62,326 bases of DNA from an uncultured Parabacteroides sp. (GCA_949295065.1 CASFJQ010000012.1:1-62326); one strand, 5' to 3'; numbered from the stretch's first letter, positions 16,837-26,484 are shown. A program made the numbers and translations. The notes: generated by a model not told the origin, from the letters alone.

Positions 16837-19380
16837 ATGGCAAAGAAATCAGTAAGCGCTAAGCGCGATGAAAATAAAGTCAGTAAAATAGGATTGTTGA
16901 AATCATTTTTCACCGGAGAAAGAACTAATTTTATTGTGGGACTGCTCTTGTGCATATTCTCGCTGTATGTGGGGCTTAGCCTGATATCATTTCTTTTTAC
17001 GGGAGGAGCCGACCAAAGCAAGATTGAGAATGTTCCGTTCTGGCCTGATTTGGCTCTCAACAAAGGAGCCGTCGAAAACTGGACCGGTTCACTTGGTGCA
17101 TACATTTCGGACATACTGATGAACCAGTGGTTCGGAATATCCACTTTGTTTATGGTATATTTTGTCGCTTCGGTCGGTGCAAGGCTGATGAAGCTTCGCC
17201 GCATTCCTTTGCTTAAGCGTTTCCTTTTCTGCGCTTCCTCGATGATTTGCGGTTCCATTCTTCTTGCTTTTCTTTTCGTGAAAGGTTATGAGGATACGTT
17301 CCTTTATCTGGGAGGACGGCATGGATACATCATTTCCGAATTCATGATTACAAACCTTGGTGTGCCCGGAACTTTACTGATATTGTTAGGTGTTGTTGCC
17401 ATCATAGCTGTTTGCTCAAGCAAAAGGGTTATTCCTGCTCTGCAGAATCTTTTCTCATTCGGATGGTTGCCTAAATTCAGAAGAAAGAAGGCAGAATCTG
17501 CTCCTGCAACTGACAATAACGACGATTCACAGAATGTTTTCGACACTCAGAAAGAGATAGAAGAAGCTGAGGAAATAAGCAAAAAGAAAACAGAAGCGGA
17601 GGAGCTGAAGAATGATACTCAAGATGATGCCCATTTCGTTTCGGAAGAATCACTGTCTGAAGAAGTTATTCCGGAAGAAACTTATAACAAAGAAGGCATA
17701 GATGAATATATACCGGAAAATGAACCGGAAAATATTGAAGCATCTAAAGAACAGACAGAAGAGAAAGCTGAAAAACAGGAATCCATAATTGACGACCCGT
17801 CTTTCAATGTTGAAATAATGCAAGATGAGGAAACGGACTACGAAGGGAAAGAATTGGGCGATTATGACCCACGTCTGGACTTGTCGAGATACGTTTTCCC
17901 AACCATCGATTTATTACGAGACTATGATACTTCAAACTGCCATGTCAGCCAGGAGGATTTGTATGCCAACCAGCAGCTTATCAAACAGGCTTTGGAAGAT
18001 TTCAGTATCAGCATAGCTTCAATAAAGACCAGTGTCGGACCAACTGTGACACTTTATGAAATTGTTCCTGCAGCCGGAGTTCGTATCTCAAAAATCAAGA
18101 CTTTGGAAGATGACATTGCCTTGAGTTTGTCGGCTCTCCAAATCCGAATCATTGCGCCGATGCCGGGTAAAGGAACAATCGGTATTGAAGTGCCGAACAG
18201 AAATCCTCAGACGGTTTCCATGCAGTCTGTAATTGCTTCGCGCAAATTCCAGGAATGCAAATACGACCTTCCTGTTGCTATAGGTAAAACTATTACAAAT
18301 GAAGTGTTTATGTTTGACCTTTGCAAGACTCCTCACCTGCTTGTTGCCGGAGCTACCGGTCAGGGTAAATCTGTTGGTCTGAATGCGATAATCACTTCAT
18401 TGTTATACAAGAAGCATCCTGCAGAACTTAAATTCGTGATGGTGGACCCTAAGATGGTTGAGTTCAGCATTTATTCGAAGATTGAACGCCACTATCTTGC
18501 CAAACTTCCTAATTCGGACAATCCTATCGTTACGGAGCCGGCGGATGCTGTTGCGACTTTGAATTCTCTTGTTGTTGAGATGGAAAACCGTTACAAACTT
18601 CTTGTAAGTGCCAACTCAAGAAATATCAAGGAATATAACACTAAATTCATTAGCCGTAATCTGAATCCGGAAAAGGGACACCGTTTCTTGCCTTATATAG
18701 TTGCTATCGTGGACGAGTTCGCCGACTTGATTGTTACGGCAGGACGAGAAATAGAAATTCCTATTTCGAGAATTGCGGCAAAGGCCAGAGCCGTTGGTAT
18801 TCACATGATTCTTGCCACTCAGCGTCCTGATGCAAAAGTTATTACCGGTACGATTAAGAGTAACTTCCCGAGCCGAATAGCTTTCAAGGTTGCGTCAATG
18901 ATCGACTCTCGAACAATCCTTGATGCTCCTGGTGCAAACAGACTTATCGGACGCGGTGATATGCTTATTGTCGTTGCCGGAAGTGACACAGTGCGCGTTC
19001 AGTGTGCCTTCGTTGATACTCCTGAAGTTGAGACTTTGGTTGATTACATCGGCAGCCAGGTTGGTTTCCCAACTGCATATCTTCTACCGGAATATGTTGC
19101 AGAAAATGACGGAGCGAAAGCTGTTGGAGGAGCTGTTGATTTGTCAGACCGCGATGTGTTGTTCGACGATGCTGCCCGTTTGATTGTTATTCAGCAGCAA
19201 GGTTCAACATCTTTAATTCAACGCAAATTCTCCATTGGATACAGCCGTGCCGGACGACTTATGGACCAGCTTGAAGCAGCTGGAATCGTAGGACCATTTG
19301 AAGGTAGCAAGGCTCGCCAGGTTCTTGTTCCTGACGAATATACGTTGGACCAGATACTGGAAGGTCTGAAGAAAAACTAA
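16837..19380 (+). CDS. ftsK: DNA translocase FtsK
   Basis: An 847-residue septal DNA pump that moves the chromosome terminus into daughter cells and helps resolve dimers. Four transmembrane segments occupy about residues 30-200. A long acidic linker follows (about 215-345). Then come the alpha and beta motor domains with Walker A GATGQGKS at Gly505-Ser512 and Walker B IVAIVDEFADLI, and the gamma winged helix at the C-terminus (QRKFSIGYSRAGRLMDQLEAAG). The linker is short relative to E. coli FtsK. lolA-like and trxB follow on the same strand, a common order in this group. Confidence 0.96.
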   Translation: MAKKSVSAKRDENKVSKIGLLKSFFTGERTNFIVGLLLCIFSLYVGLSLISFLFTGGADQSKIENVPFWPDLALNKGAVENWTGSLGAYISDILMNQWFGISTLFMVYFVASVGARLMKLRRIPLLKRFLFCASSMICGSILLAFLFVKGYEDTFLYLGGRHGYIISEFMITNLGVPGTLLILLGVVAIIAVCSSKRVIPALQNLFSFGWLPKFRRKKAESAPATDNNDDSQNVFDTQKEIEEAEEISKKKTEAEELKNDTQDDAHFVSEESLSEEVIPEETYNKEGIDEYIPENEPENIEASKEQTEEKAEKQESIIDDPSFNVEIMQDEETDYEGKELGDYDPRLDLSRYVFPTIDLLRDYDTSNCHVSQEDLYANQQLIKQALEDFSISIASIKTSVGPTVTLYEIVPAAGVRISKIKTLEDDIALSLSALQIRIIAPMPGKGTIGIEVPNRNPQTVSMQSVIASRKFQECKYDLPVAIGKTITNEVFMFDLCKTPHLLVAGATGQGKSVGLNAIITSLLYKKHPAELKFVMVDPKMVEFSIYSKIERHYLAKLPNSDNPIVTEPADAVATLNSLVVEMENRYKLLVSANSRNIKEYNTKFISRNLNPEKGHRFLPYIVAIVDEFADLIVTAGREIEIPISRIAAKARAVGIHMILATQRPDAKVITGTIKSNFPSRIAFKVASMIDSRTILDAPGANRLIGRGDMLIVVAGSDTVRVQCAFVDTPEVETLVDYIGSQVGFPTAYLLPEYVAENDGAKAVGGAVDLSDRDVLFDDAARLIVIQQQGSTSLIQRKFSIGYSRAGRLMDQLEAAGIVGPFEGSKARQVLVPDEYTLDQILEGLKKN

Positions 19381-19429
19381 TGGGGGAATTTTTTCTCAAT
19401 ATTATTTGTAGAATAAAAATAAAGAACAA

Positions 19430-20089
19430 ATGAATTTATTCAAAATGTCATCACAGATACGTCTGGCGTTATCAGTGCTTTTGTGTTTTGTCAGCATTCA
19501 AGCATTCTCACAAGATGCAGCATCAATTCTGAAAAAATCTGCAGAAGCATATGAAGCTTCAAACGGAGTGAAAATAAATTTTACGTTGAGAGCATATTCC
19601 GAAAAATCTAAATCCGGCGAAAGTTTCGACGGTGTCATAGACATGAAGAACGAAAAGTTCAAATCTCAAACACCGGACATGATAACATGGTATGACGGAA
19701 AGACTCAGTGGACTTATATGGACAGGACAGAAGAAGTGAATGTTACTGAACCGGACGGAGCAGAACTTCAGTTCACAAATCCTATTGTTTTCATAAATTC
19801 ATACGAAAAAGGATTCAAGGCAAGCCTGAAGGGAACAAGCACAACCAGACAAGGCAAAAGTGCCTATGATATTGAGCTTGCCCCGAAGAAAAAAGGAGAT
19901 ATAACAAAGGTGACAATTCAGATTGAAAAGAATACCGGATATTTAGCATCAATTGATATTGAGGCAAAAAACGGATTACGCAATACAATTGTTATCTCAA
20001 AATGGCAAACAAACATGAATCAGCCGGATAATTTCTTTGTTTTTAACGAGGAAGATTATCCTGACGCTGAAGTTGTGGATTTAAGATAA
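19430..20089 (+). CDS. LolA-like outer-membrane lipoprotein carrier
   Basis: A 219-residue periplasmic protein. The signal peptide is LALSVLLCFVSIQAFSQ. The mature part has the LolA/LolB half-barrel pattern (VKINFTLRAYSEKSKSGESFDG, then FKSQTPDMITWYDGKTQWTY). LolA carries lipoproteins across the periplasm. It lies 49 bp after ftsK and 61 bp before trxB. Met6 is an alternative start. Confidence 0.85.
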   Translation: MNLFKMSSQIRLALSVLLCFVSIQAFSQDAASILKKSAEAYEASNGVKINFTLRAYSEKSKSGESFDGVIDMKNEKFKSQTPDMITWYDGKTQWTYMDRTEEVNVTEPDGAELQFTNPIVFINSYEKGFKASLKGTSTTRQGKSAYDIELAPKKKGDITKVTIQIEKNTGYLASIDIEAKNGLRNTIVISKWQTNMNQPDNFFVFNEEDYPDAEVVDLR

Positions 20090-20150
20090 TTTTGAAAAGT
20101 AATTTCTTTGAACAAATATAATACGATAACATTTTAATCATTAGAATAAT

Positions 20151-21101
20151 ATGAGCGAAACAGCAAACGAAAAGGTAAGATGCCTGATTATAGGTTCAGG
20201 ACCTGCAGGCTTTACTGCAGCAATATATGCGTCAAGAGCAAACTTGTCTCCGGTTTTATATGAAGGTATTCAACCTGGCGGACAGCTTACAACAACTACT
20301 GAAGTTGAGAATTTCCCTGGCTATCCTGAAGGAGTTACAGGTGTTGAACTGATGGAAGATTTGAAGAAACAGGCTCAGAGATTTGGAGCAGATATACGTT
20401 CAGGTATAGCAACTGCAACTGATTTGTCTACAGCTCCATATAAAGTTACAATTGATGGCGAAAAAGTTATTGAAGCTGATTCAATCATCATTTCAACAGG
20501 TGCAACTGCAAAATATCTTGGTTTGGAAGATGAAGTGAAATATGCAGGTATGGGAGTTTCAGCTTGTGCTACATGCGACGGATTCTTCTATCGTAAAAAG
20601 ACTGTTGCAGTTGTTGGTGGTGGCGACACAGCTTGCGAAGAAGCTTTATATTTGTCAGGACTTGCAAAGCAGGTTTATCTGATTGTCCGTAAGAATTATT
20701 TGAGAGCATCGAAGGTTATGCAGGATAGAGTGTTCAAAACTCCAAATATCACAGTATTATTTGAGCATAACACTGTAGGTTTGTTTGGTGAAAACGGAGT
20801 GGAAGGCGCTCACCTTGTAAAACGCAAAGGCGAAGCAGACGAAGAAATGGTTGACATTGCAATTGACGGATTCTTCCTTGCAATCGGCCACAAACCAAAC
20901 TCAGACATTTTCAAACCTTGGATTGACACAGACGAAGTTGGATATATCAAAACAATTGACGGAACACCTAAGACTAAGGTTCCGGGTGTTTTTGCTGCCG
21001 GAGATGTTGCCGACCCGCATTATCGCCAGGCTATCACAGCTGCAGCAAGCGGATGCAAGGCTGCAATTGAGGTTGAAAGATATTTATCTAATTTAAGTTG
21101 A
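20151..21101 (+). CDS. trxB: Thioredoxin-disulfide reductase
   Basis: A 316-residue FAD and NADPH enzyme that reduces thioredoxin in the cytosol. The FAD motif is GSGPAGFTAAIYASRA, the redox pair is Cys139/Cys142 in CATCDG, the NADPH motif is VVGGGDTACEEA, and the C-terminal FAD site is GVFAAGDVADPHYRQA. The length is normal. Confidence 0.96.
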   Translation: MSETANEKVRCLIIGSGPAGFTAAIYASRANLSPVLYEGIQPGGQLTTTTEVENFPGYPEGVTGVELMEDLKKQAQRFGADIRSGIATATDLSTAPYKVTIDGEKVIEADSIIISTGATAKYLGLEDEVKYAGMGVSACATCDGFFYRKKTVAVVGGGDTACEEALYLSGLAKQVYLIVRKNYLRASKVMQDRVFKTPNITVLFEHNTVGLFGENGVEGAHLVKRKGEADEEMVDIAIDGFFLAIGHKPNSDIFKPWIDTDEVGYIKTIDGTPKTKVPGVFAAGDVADPHYRQAITAAASGCKAAIEVERYLSNLS

Positions 21102-21256
21102 CAAGGTTTCAGATGAAGTTGTGTCAAAACGAAAAGAATGAAACACAGAGGCACAAAGCCACAGAGGTAATATATTGAGAATAAATAAAATATCAACTCT
21201 GCATCTCTGTGACTCTGTGTTTAAACTTATTTTGACACAGCCTCTTTCTAATCAAC
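21096..21256. repeat. Long hairpin repeat, family B copy 1
   Basis: The core runs from TTGTGTCAAAA (21119) to TTTTGACACA (21230-21239). Inside, ACACAGAGGCACAAAG is matched on the right by CTCTGTGACTCTGTGTTT. Outer arms AGTTGA and TCAACTT extend it to about 160 bp. It fills the gap between trxB and the glycerophosphodiesterase gene. Confidence 0.8.
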
Positions 21257-21295
21257 TTGTTTTCTGAATAAAAACCATATTTTCTCCGTATTATC

Positions 21296-22093
21296 ATGAA
21301 TAAGAGTAATTTATTTGAAGTAAACAGATGTCTGATGGCATTTGTCCTTATATTATTCAGTCTTGCAACTGTTAAGGCACAGAACAAAACAGAAATCATT
21401 GCCCACAGAGGATATTGGCAGACTGAAGGCTCATCACAGAACTCTCTGGCATCTTTCAAGAAAGCTGCTGAAGCCGGTGTTTATGGTTCGGAATTTGATG
21501 TGCATCTTACTGCAGACAATATTCTTGTGGTCTATCACGACAACAAGATTGACGGACGTGAAGTTCAAAAATGCAATTATAAGGATTTGACCAAATTGCG
21601 TTTATTCAACGGAGAGAAACTTCCAACTCTGGAAAAATACCTGAAAAAGGCAAAAAAGCAGGATAATATAAAACTGATATTCGAATTAAAATCACATGAG
21701 TCTGCAAAACGTGATGATGAAGCTGCAAAACTATCAGTGGAAATGATTAAAGAAATGGGACTTGCAGACAGAACTACTTATATTGCTTTCAGCAAATATG
21801 CTGCAGAATCTTTAAGGAAATACGCGCCGGAGTCAGAAGTATATTATCTTAACGGAGATTTAACCCCAAAACAACTGGAAGAAATGAAAATGTCAGGTCT
21901 TGACTATCATTATAGTGTAGTCCAGAAAAATCCAGAATGGATTAAGGAAGCTCATGATTTAGGGATGAAAGTCAACGTATGGACAGTCAATGACTCTGAC
22001 ATAATGAAAGAAATGGTGAATCTGGGAGTTGATTATATTACAACAGATTATCCAGAAACTGCTGTCGAGGTAGTTAATTCTTATTCTGAATGA
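21296..22093 (+). CDS. Secreted glycerophosphodiester phosphodiesterase
   Basis: A 265-residue GDPD-fold enzyme with an N-terminal signal segment (about residues 9-29, ending VKAQ). Catalytic residues are visible in EIIAHRGYWQTEGSSQNS (His, Arg), EFDVHLTADNILVVYHD (Glu, Asp, His) and the C-terminal VNVWTVN and DYITTDYP. It hydrolyses deacylated phospholipids to glycerol-3-phosphate, probably in the periplasm. It lies 16 bp ahead of the next gene and is likely cotranscribed with it. Confidence 0.9.
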   Translation: MNKSNLFEVNRCLMAFVLILFSLATVKAQNKTEIIAHRGYWQTEGSSQNSLASFKKAAEAGVYGSEFDVHLTADNILVVYHDNKIDGREVQKCNYKDLTKLRLFNGEKLPTLEKYLKKAKKQDNIKLIFELKSHESAKRDDEAAKLSVEMIKEMGLADRTTYIAFSKYAAESLRKYAPESEVYYLNGDLTPKQLEEMKMSGLDYHYSVVQKNPEWIKEAHDLGMKVNVWTVNDSDIMKEMVNLGVDYITTDYPETAVEVVNSYSE

Positions 22094-22109
22094 TTTTATA
22101 ACATATTAA

Positions 22110-23594
22110 ATGAAAAGATTTTATTGGCTGCTAACAGCTCTTTTGTTTTTATCTAATTCATTTTTATACTCAGCTAATATTCCTAAACACGAAATAAGGG
22201 CAGTGTGGCTAACTACTGTTTACGGACTGGACTGGCCTCATTTCTATGCGACTAATGATAAATCAATAAAGGCCCAGAAAGATTCTTTATGCAGAATATT
22301 AGATAAATTACAAGAAGCGAACTTCAATACGGTATTCTTTCAAACCCGGTTGAGAGGTGATGTGATTTACCGTTCGGCAATAGAACCTTCGGCAAAAGTC
22401 CTTACGGGTAAATATGGACGTTCGCTGCCTTATGATCCGCTTTCATTTGCAATAGAAGAATGTCATAAACGTGGTATGGAATGTCATGCATGGTTTGTTA
22501 CATTTCCTGTAGGAACAGACAAAACCGTTGCGGAACAAGGTAAACAGTCTGTTGTGAAACGTCATCCAAAGCTTTGCAAGAAACACAAAGGAGAATGGTA
22601 TCTTGACCCTGGTGTGCCGGGAACATCTGATTATATTTTGTCACTAGTAAAAGAAATTGTCGATAATTATGATATTGACGGCATTCATTTCGATTATATA
22701 AGATATCCTGAAGAGGCAAAGAAATTTCCGGACCAGACTTTATATAAAAAGAATGGCAAAAAGCAAAGCCTTGCTGATTGGCGAAGGAATAATATAAACA
22801 AAATAATGGAACGGATTTACTGTTATGTTAAATCCGTAAAACCATGGGTACAAGTTAGCAGTGCTCCTTTAGGAAAATATAGCCGTATTGCCAAAGTGCC
22901 GAATGCAGGATGGACAGCTTATGAAAGCGTTTATCAAGATCCAAAATATTGGATGGGAAAAGGGATGCATGATATGGTTGTTCCAATGATGTACTATAAA
23001 TTTGACAATTTCTTTCCTTTTCTGGACAATTGGGTCGAAAATTCAAACGGCAGATTAGTGGTTCCAGGTTTGGGAGCATACAGGACAGAAGTTTCTGAAG
23101 GCAATTGGGAATTGAATGATATCACTGACCAAATAGATTATTCAAGATATTATGGAGGAGCCGGATGTGCATTCTTCAGATGTAAAAATGTATTGGATAA
23201 TACAAAAGGAATATATGATATCTTAAAGAAAGAATATTTCAGATATCCAGCAATGTTGCCTCCATTAAATTGGTTGGACAGTGTAAAACCAAATGCTCCT
23301 GAAAATTTGTTTGTTGAGCGTATTGGTGATGAATTGAAACTATCATGGTCAAAGCCAAAAGAAGAAAAACAGGACTTGAGCTATACTATATACGGCTCTG
23401 CTTCTGATTCTATTGACTATGAATCATCTGCATCAATCATTTCAACAGGATTGAGAGATACAGTTGTCTATTTACCAGTTGACACTGCAAAAGAAAGAAT
23501 ATTCAGTTTTTCTGTTTCAGCTTCAAGCCGGTATCATCAGGAAAGCGTACATTCGGACGAGGCTTTTTATTATCTCTCTAAATATTTGAAATAG
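22110..23594 (+). CDS. Secreted GH10-like glycosyl hydrolase (GHL10/YddW family)
   Basis: A 494-residue secreted protein with a signal peptide ending at LYSAN. The family opening HEIRAVWLTTVYGLDWPHF is clear, followed by NFNTVFFQTRLRGDVIYRS, the DIDGIHFDYIRYP strand and MVVPMMYYKFDNF. Residues from about 395 onward form a fibronectin-III-like module (PENLFVERIGDELKLSWSKP). Related proteins act on denuded peptidoglycan glycan strands. It is probably in one transcript with the upstream phosphodiesterase. Confidence 0.87.
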   Translation: MKRFYWLLTALLFLSNSFLYSANIPKHEIRAVWLTTVYGLDWPHFYATNDKSIKAQKDSLCRILDKLQEANFNTVFFQTRLRGDVIYRSAIEPSAKVLTGKYGRSLPYDPLSFAIEECHKRGMECHAWFVTFPVGTDKTVAEQGKQSVVKRHPKLCKKHKGEWYLDPGVPGTSDYILSLVKEIVDNYDIDGIHFDYIRYPEEAKKFPDQTLYKKNGKKQSLADWRRNNINKIMERIYCYVKSVKPWVQVSSAPLGKYSRIAKVPNAGWTAYESVYQDPKYWMGKGMHDMVVPMMYYKFDNFFPFLDNWVENSNGRLVVPGLGAYRTEVSEGNWELNDITDQIDYSRYYGGAGCAFFRCKNVLDNTKGIYDILKKEYFRYPAMLPPLNWLDSVKPNAPENLFVERIGDELKLSWSKPKEEKQDLSYTIYGSASDSIDYESSASIISTGLRDTVVYLPVDTAKERIFSFSVSASSRYHQESVHSDEAFYYLSKYLK

Positions 23595-23631
23595 TTTTAC
23601 TAATCCTGCAACATTAAGATTGAACTGTTTG

Positions 23632-23680
23632 GCAGAGGCAAATTAAAACAATATTATTATTTACCTCTGCGATAACCTTT
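23632..23680. terminator. Hairpin after the GH10-like gene
   Basis: GCAGAGGCAAAT (23632-23643) pairs with ATTTACCTCTGC (23669-23680) with one mismatch. No strong T run follows, so terminator function is probable but not certain. Confidence 0.5.
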
Positions 23681-23712
23681 TCATATATTTGGATAATATA
23701 GGATGCGGCTCG

Positions 23713-23752
23713 GCATAACAAAATCAAAAACAAGTTATTTATTTTGTTCTGC
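23713..23752. promoter_or_regulatory. Near-perfect 19+19 bp inverted repeat over the ECF promoter -33
   Basis: GCATAACAAAATCAAAAAC (23713-23731) and GTTATTTATTTTGTTCTGC (23734-23752) match at 16 of 19 positions as an inverted repeat with a 2-bp centre. The right arm covers the -33 TTTTG, a position suited to an operator. Confidence 0.6.
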
Positions 23753-23773
23753 ACTCGCCTTTCCGTATATTTG
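23742..23773 (+). promoter_or_regulatory. Promoter of the ECF sigma-factor operon
   Basis: TTTTG at 23742-23746, a 19-bp spacer, and TATATTTG at 23766-23773 give an almost ideal Bacteroidetes housekeeping promoter. The predicted transcript starts near 23779, about 100 nt before the start codon. Confidence 0.7.
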
Positions 23774-23878
23774 TACGTTTTTTTTAATAATGGGTGCAGC
23801 ATTTTTATGAAAAATTCCATCTCATATTATAGTAAATATGTGTAGATGATCATAAGAGTGTAGCAAAGTAATTCGCTG

Positions 23879-24409
23879 ATGGAGGAACAACAGCTAATAA
23901 ATGAGTGTAAAAAAGGGAATCGTCTTGCTCAAAAAGAACTTTATAACAAATACTCTCGTAAAATGATGGGAGTTTGCCTTCGTTACATCAATGAAAGGGA
24001 AACAGCCCGTGATATATTACAGGATGGATTTGTAAAAGTTTTTACAAGTTTAGACTCATTTTCCGGAATCGGCTCATTCGAAGGCTGGCTACGAAGAATA
24101 TTCGTAAATTGCGCATTGGAATTCCTAAGAAAATCTGATGTGTTGCGTGAAGCTACAGACTGGGAGAACATAACGGAGCCTGTGCCATCCGAAACTTCAG
24201 TTATATCGGAGCTCTCAGCATCAGATTTAATGAAACTGATTCAGGAATTGCCTACAGGTTTCAGAATGGTCTTCAACCTATTTGCTATTGAAGGTTATTC
24301 GCATAAAGAGATTGGAGATATGCTAAATATTACTGAAAGTACTTCCCGTTCTCAATATACACGAGCCCGACAATTATTACAAAAAAGAGTAAAAGAATTA
24401 TTTGGATAG
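23879..24409 (+). CDS. ECF RNA polymerase sigma factor
   Basis: A 176-residue sigma-70 family extracytoplasmic-function factor. Region 2 is LYNKYSRKMMGVCLRYINER with DILQDGFVKVF, and GSFEGWLRRIFVNCALEFLR continues it. Region 4 is LPTGFRMVFNLFAIEGYSHK followed by the HTH EIGDMLNITESTSRSQYTRAR. It redirects RNA polymerase to a set of envelope genes that cannot be told from here. The next gene begins 3 bp after its stop and encodes a membrane-anchored protein likely to control it. Confidence 0.93.
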   Translation: MEEQQLINECKKGNRLAQKELYNKYSRKMMGVCLRYINERETARDILQDGFVKVFTSLDSFSGIGSFEGWLRRIFVNCALEFLRKSDVLREATDWENITEPVPSETSVISELSASDLMKLIQELPTGFRMVFNLFAIEGYSHKEIGDMLNITESTSRSQYTRARQLLQKRVKELFG

Positions 24410-24412
24410 ACC

Positions 24413-25663
24413 ATGGACAATAAGGAAAGAGACCAAATAGATGATTTGTTTCAAGACCGTTTATACAACTTTGAAGCTGAAACTGATCCGGCAGACTGGA
24501 TGGCAATTGAAAGCCGTTTGCCGGAACAGGGAAAGGTTGTGTCTTTCCATAAAATGATAAAATATTGGAGTGCTGCCGCAGCAATTCTGGTTTTAGCGGT
24601 TTCAACAGGAATATTTATGCTGAGGAATGACGTACCGGGCAAAGATATCCAAGTACAAACCCTAATAAATAATACAGAAACTCTAACTCCGTCAGAAAGT
24701 AATATTTCACCTCAGAACAATATAGCATCTATTTCTGAAGTTAATTCAAAAAATACTGCTATAAAAGAAGAAAAACAAAAACCAAAACTTGCTCTTATGG
24801 CATATTTGGTTGATGTTCCTGAAGAAGAAGATTACAGTTATGGCATTTCTCCTGTTGAATATTCAGCATCTGAAAATAGAGCAAACGACAAAAAAACTGT
24901 CGTAAGAAGAGCACTGGTTATGAATAATACAGAAGAGAAAGAAAGAGATAATGTTAAAGAGGCTGTAAATATCGAACAGAACCAGAAAACTAAATCCCGC
25001 AAATGGGGATTCGGAATGGGCGGTGGAAGCATAACTGCCGGTTCAAACAACACATTGCAATCATCAGTCCTTAAAAACACGCTGGTTGATGATACTGATT
25101 TCGACAGATTGAACGCAGCATCAAACAATTCTCTGTCAACGAATGTTCCAAGCACGAATGTAAGCCATAAAATGCCTATATCATTTGGTCTTGGTGTCAG
25201 TTATTATCTCAACGACAGATGGGCACTTCAAAGCGGTCTGAACTATTCAATGCTTATTTCAGATTGGGCAAGTTCCGGTATATATCACGGAGAGACACGC
25301 CAGAAGCTACACTTCATCGGTGTGCCACTATCTGTATCTTATAAAATAGCCGAATGGAACAAATTCCGCTGGTATGCTTCTGCAGGAGGAATGGCTGAGA
25401 TAAATGTTGCCGGAAAAACAAAGACAACTCTTTACTCCGGCACAGAAAAAATGGGAACACTTACAGAACATATCAGAATGGATGAAGTATATTGGTCGCT
25501 AAATGTAAACACAGGTATAAGTTATCCTATAATAAAATTTGTAAGTGCTTTTGCTGAAGTCGGTGCAAGTTATTATTTTGATAACGGAACAGAAATTGAG
25601 ACAATACATTCAGACAAGCCTTTTAATGTAAATGTGAGTATTGGTCTCAGACTTGGTTTTTGA
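24413..25663 (+). CDS. Membrane-anchored protein with C-terminal outer-membrane-type beta-barrel, putative anti-sigma partner
   Basis: A 416-residue protein. The first 45 or so residues are soluble and acidic (IDDLFQDRLYNFEAETDPAD), as in cytoplasmic anti-sigma segments. One transmembrane helix follows (about residues 50-67, AAAAILVLAVSTGIFML). Residues 70-240 are a low-complexity linker. The C-terminal 180 residues look like an 8-stranded outer-membrane barrel (SFGLGVSYYLNDRWALQSGL, then GVPLSVSYKIAEWNKFRWYA), ending in a Phe-terminal strand NVSIGLRLGF. It is coupled to the sigma gene by a 3-bp gap. Combining an inner-membrane anchor with such a barrel is unusual. Confidence 0.72.
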   Translation: MDNKERDQIDDLFQDRLYNFEAETDPADWMAIESRLPEQGKVVSFHKMIKYWSAAAAILVLAVSTGIFMLRNDVPGKDIQVQTLINNTETLTPSESNISPQNNIASISEVNSKNTAIKEEKQKPKLALMAYLVDVPEEEDYSYGISPVEYSASENRANDKKTVVRRALVMNNTEEKERDNVKEAVNIEQNQKTKSRKWGFGMGGGSITAGSNNTLQSSVLKNTLVDDTDFDRLNAASNNSLSTNVPSTNVSHKMPISFGLGVSYYLNDRWALQSGLNYSMLISDWASSGIYHGETRQKLHFIGVPLSVSYKIAEWNKFRWYASAGGMAEINVAGKTKTTLYSGTEKMGTLTEHIRMDEVYWSLNVNTGISYPIIKFVSAFAEVGASYYFDNGTEIETIHSDKPFNVNVSIGLRLGF

Positions 25664-25701
25664 AGGAAGAAATATAATTAATAACAAATATTTAATTTAG
25701 A

Positions 25702-26484
25702 ATGAAAAAAAGAGGATTTTTGGCAACAGCAGTTTGTTCTGCCTTAGTGTTGTTGACATCTTGTTTGGGTGAGACAACAAACTCACAAAGATTGTCAGGT
25801 ATGCCGGGTGTTGTTTATACAGGTGACGCCCTGAGTGGTTCTAAAACGTTGGTAGATATAGGAAGTTTCCCTATTTATTCTGCTACACTTGAAAGTGGCG
25901 GATTATTGCCAGGAGATTGTGTTGTTACAAGTTTTGAAGTAGATTACAGTTCTGCGGAAAATGCAACAGCAAGCACACAAGGATATTATAACGTAAGTTT
26001 CTCTTCTTGTGAAAAAATTGACAATAGCAATATGCGTTCAATGTCTTTGCCAACTGATACAACAATGTTGTTGACAGGAGAACTTCCAATCAACAACTCT
26101 GTTGAAGGAATGTATATGCACTCTTACATTAGAGGTTATCAATTTTTATGGCCAAGCATCAACTTACAAAAGAATCAGACTGCAGAAATGCAATTGTATG
26201 TTGATATGAATAAAATCGAAGCTTGTGATGAGGAAGAAGGTCTGAATTGTTATTCAGTGTTCCTCCGCGCTGTTGAAGTAAACAAACCGACAGCTGATGA
26301 TAAAACTCTAACTCTTATGCCTTGGGCATTCAATATTCAGGCATATGTTGACAGAGTTAACTCTATTGAAAAGAATGAAGATAACGACTATTATTTGATT
26401 AGAGTATATTTCATCAAAGAAATTAAGGACGACAAACCTGTTTGGGATTACAAGACTTTGCAAATGCAGACTGTAAAAGACTAA
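25702..26484 (+). CDS. Lipoprotein of unknown function
   Basis: A 260-residue secreted lipoprotein with signal and lipobox LLTSC (Cys21). The mature part is rich in predicted beta strands, with Gly-rich stretches near its start (GMPGVVYTGDALSGSK) and YYLIRVYFIKE near its end. It resembles the NigD-like secreted lipoproteins of Bacteroides only in general character, and I do not assign it to a family. It lies 38 bp after the barrel protein and before a strong terminator, so it belongs to the sigma-factor operon. Confidence 0.7.
   Translation: MKKRGFLATAVCSALVLLTSCLGETTNSQRLSGMPGVVYTGDALSGSKTLVDIGSFPIYSATLESGGLLPGDCVVTSFEVDYSSAENATASTQGYYNVSFSSCEKIDNSNMRSMSLPTDTTMLLTGELPINNSVEGMYMHSYIRGYQFLWPSINLQKNQTAEMQLYVDMNKIEACDEEEGLNCYSVFLRAVEVNKPTADDKTLTLMPWAFNIQAYVDRVNSIEKNEDNDYYLIRVYFIKEIKDDKPVWDYKTLQMQTVKD

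Noticed and set aside
23614-23820. 68-codon minus-strand frame between the GH10-like gene and ECF sigma gene
   Set aside because: It covers a hairpin and a strong plus-strand promoter and has no recognisable protein features.
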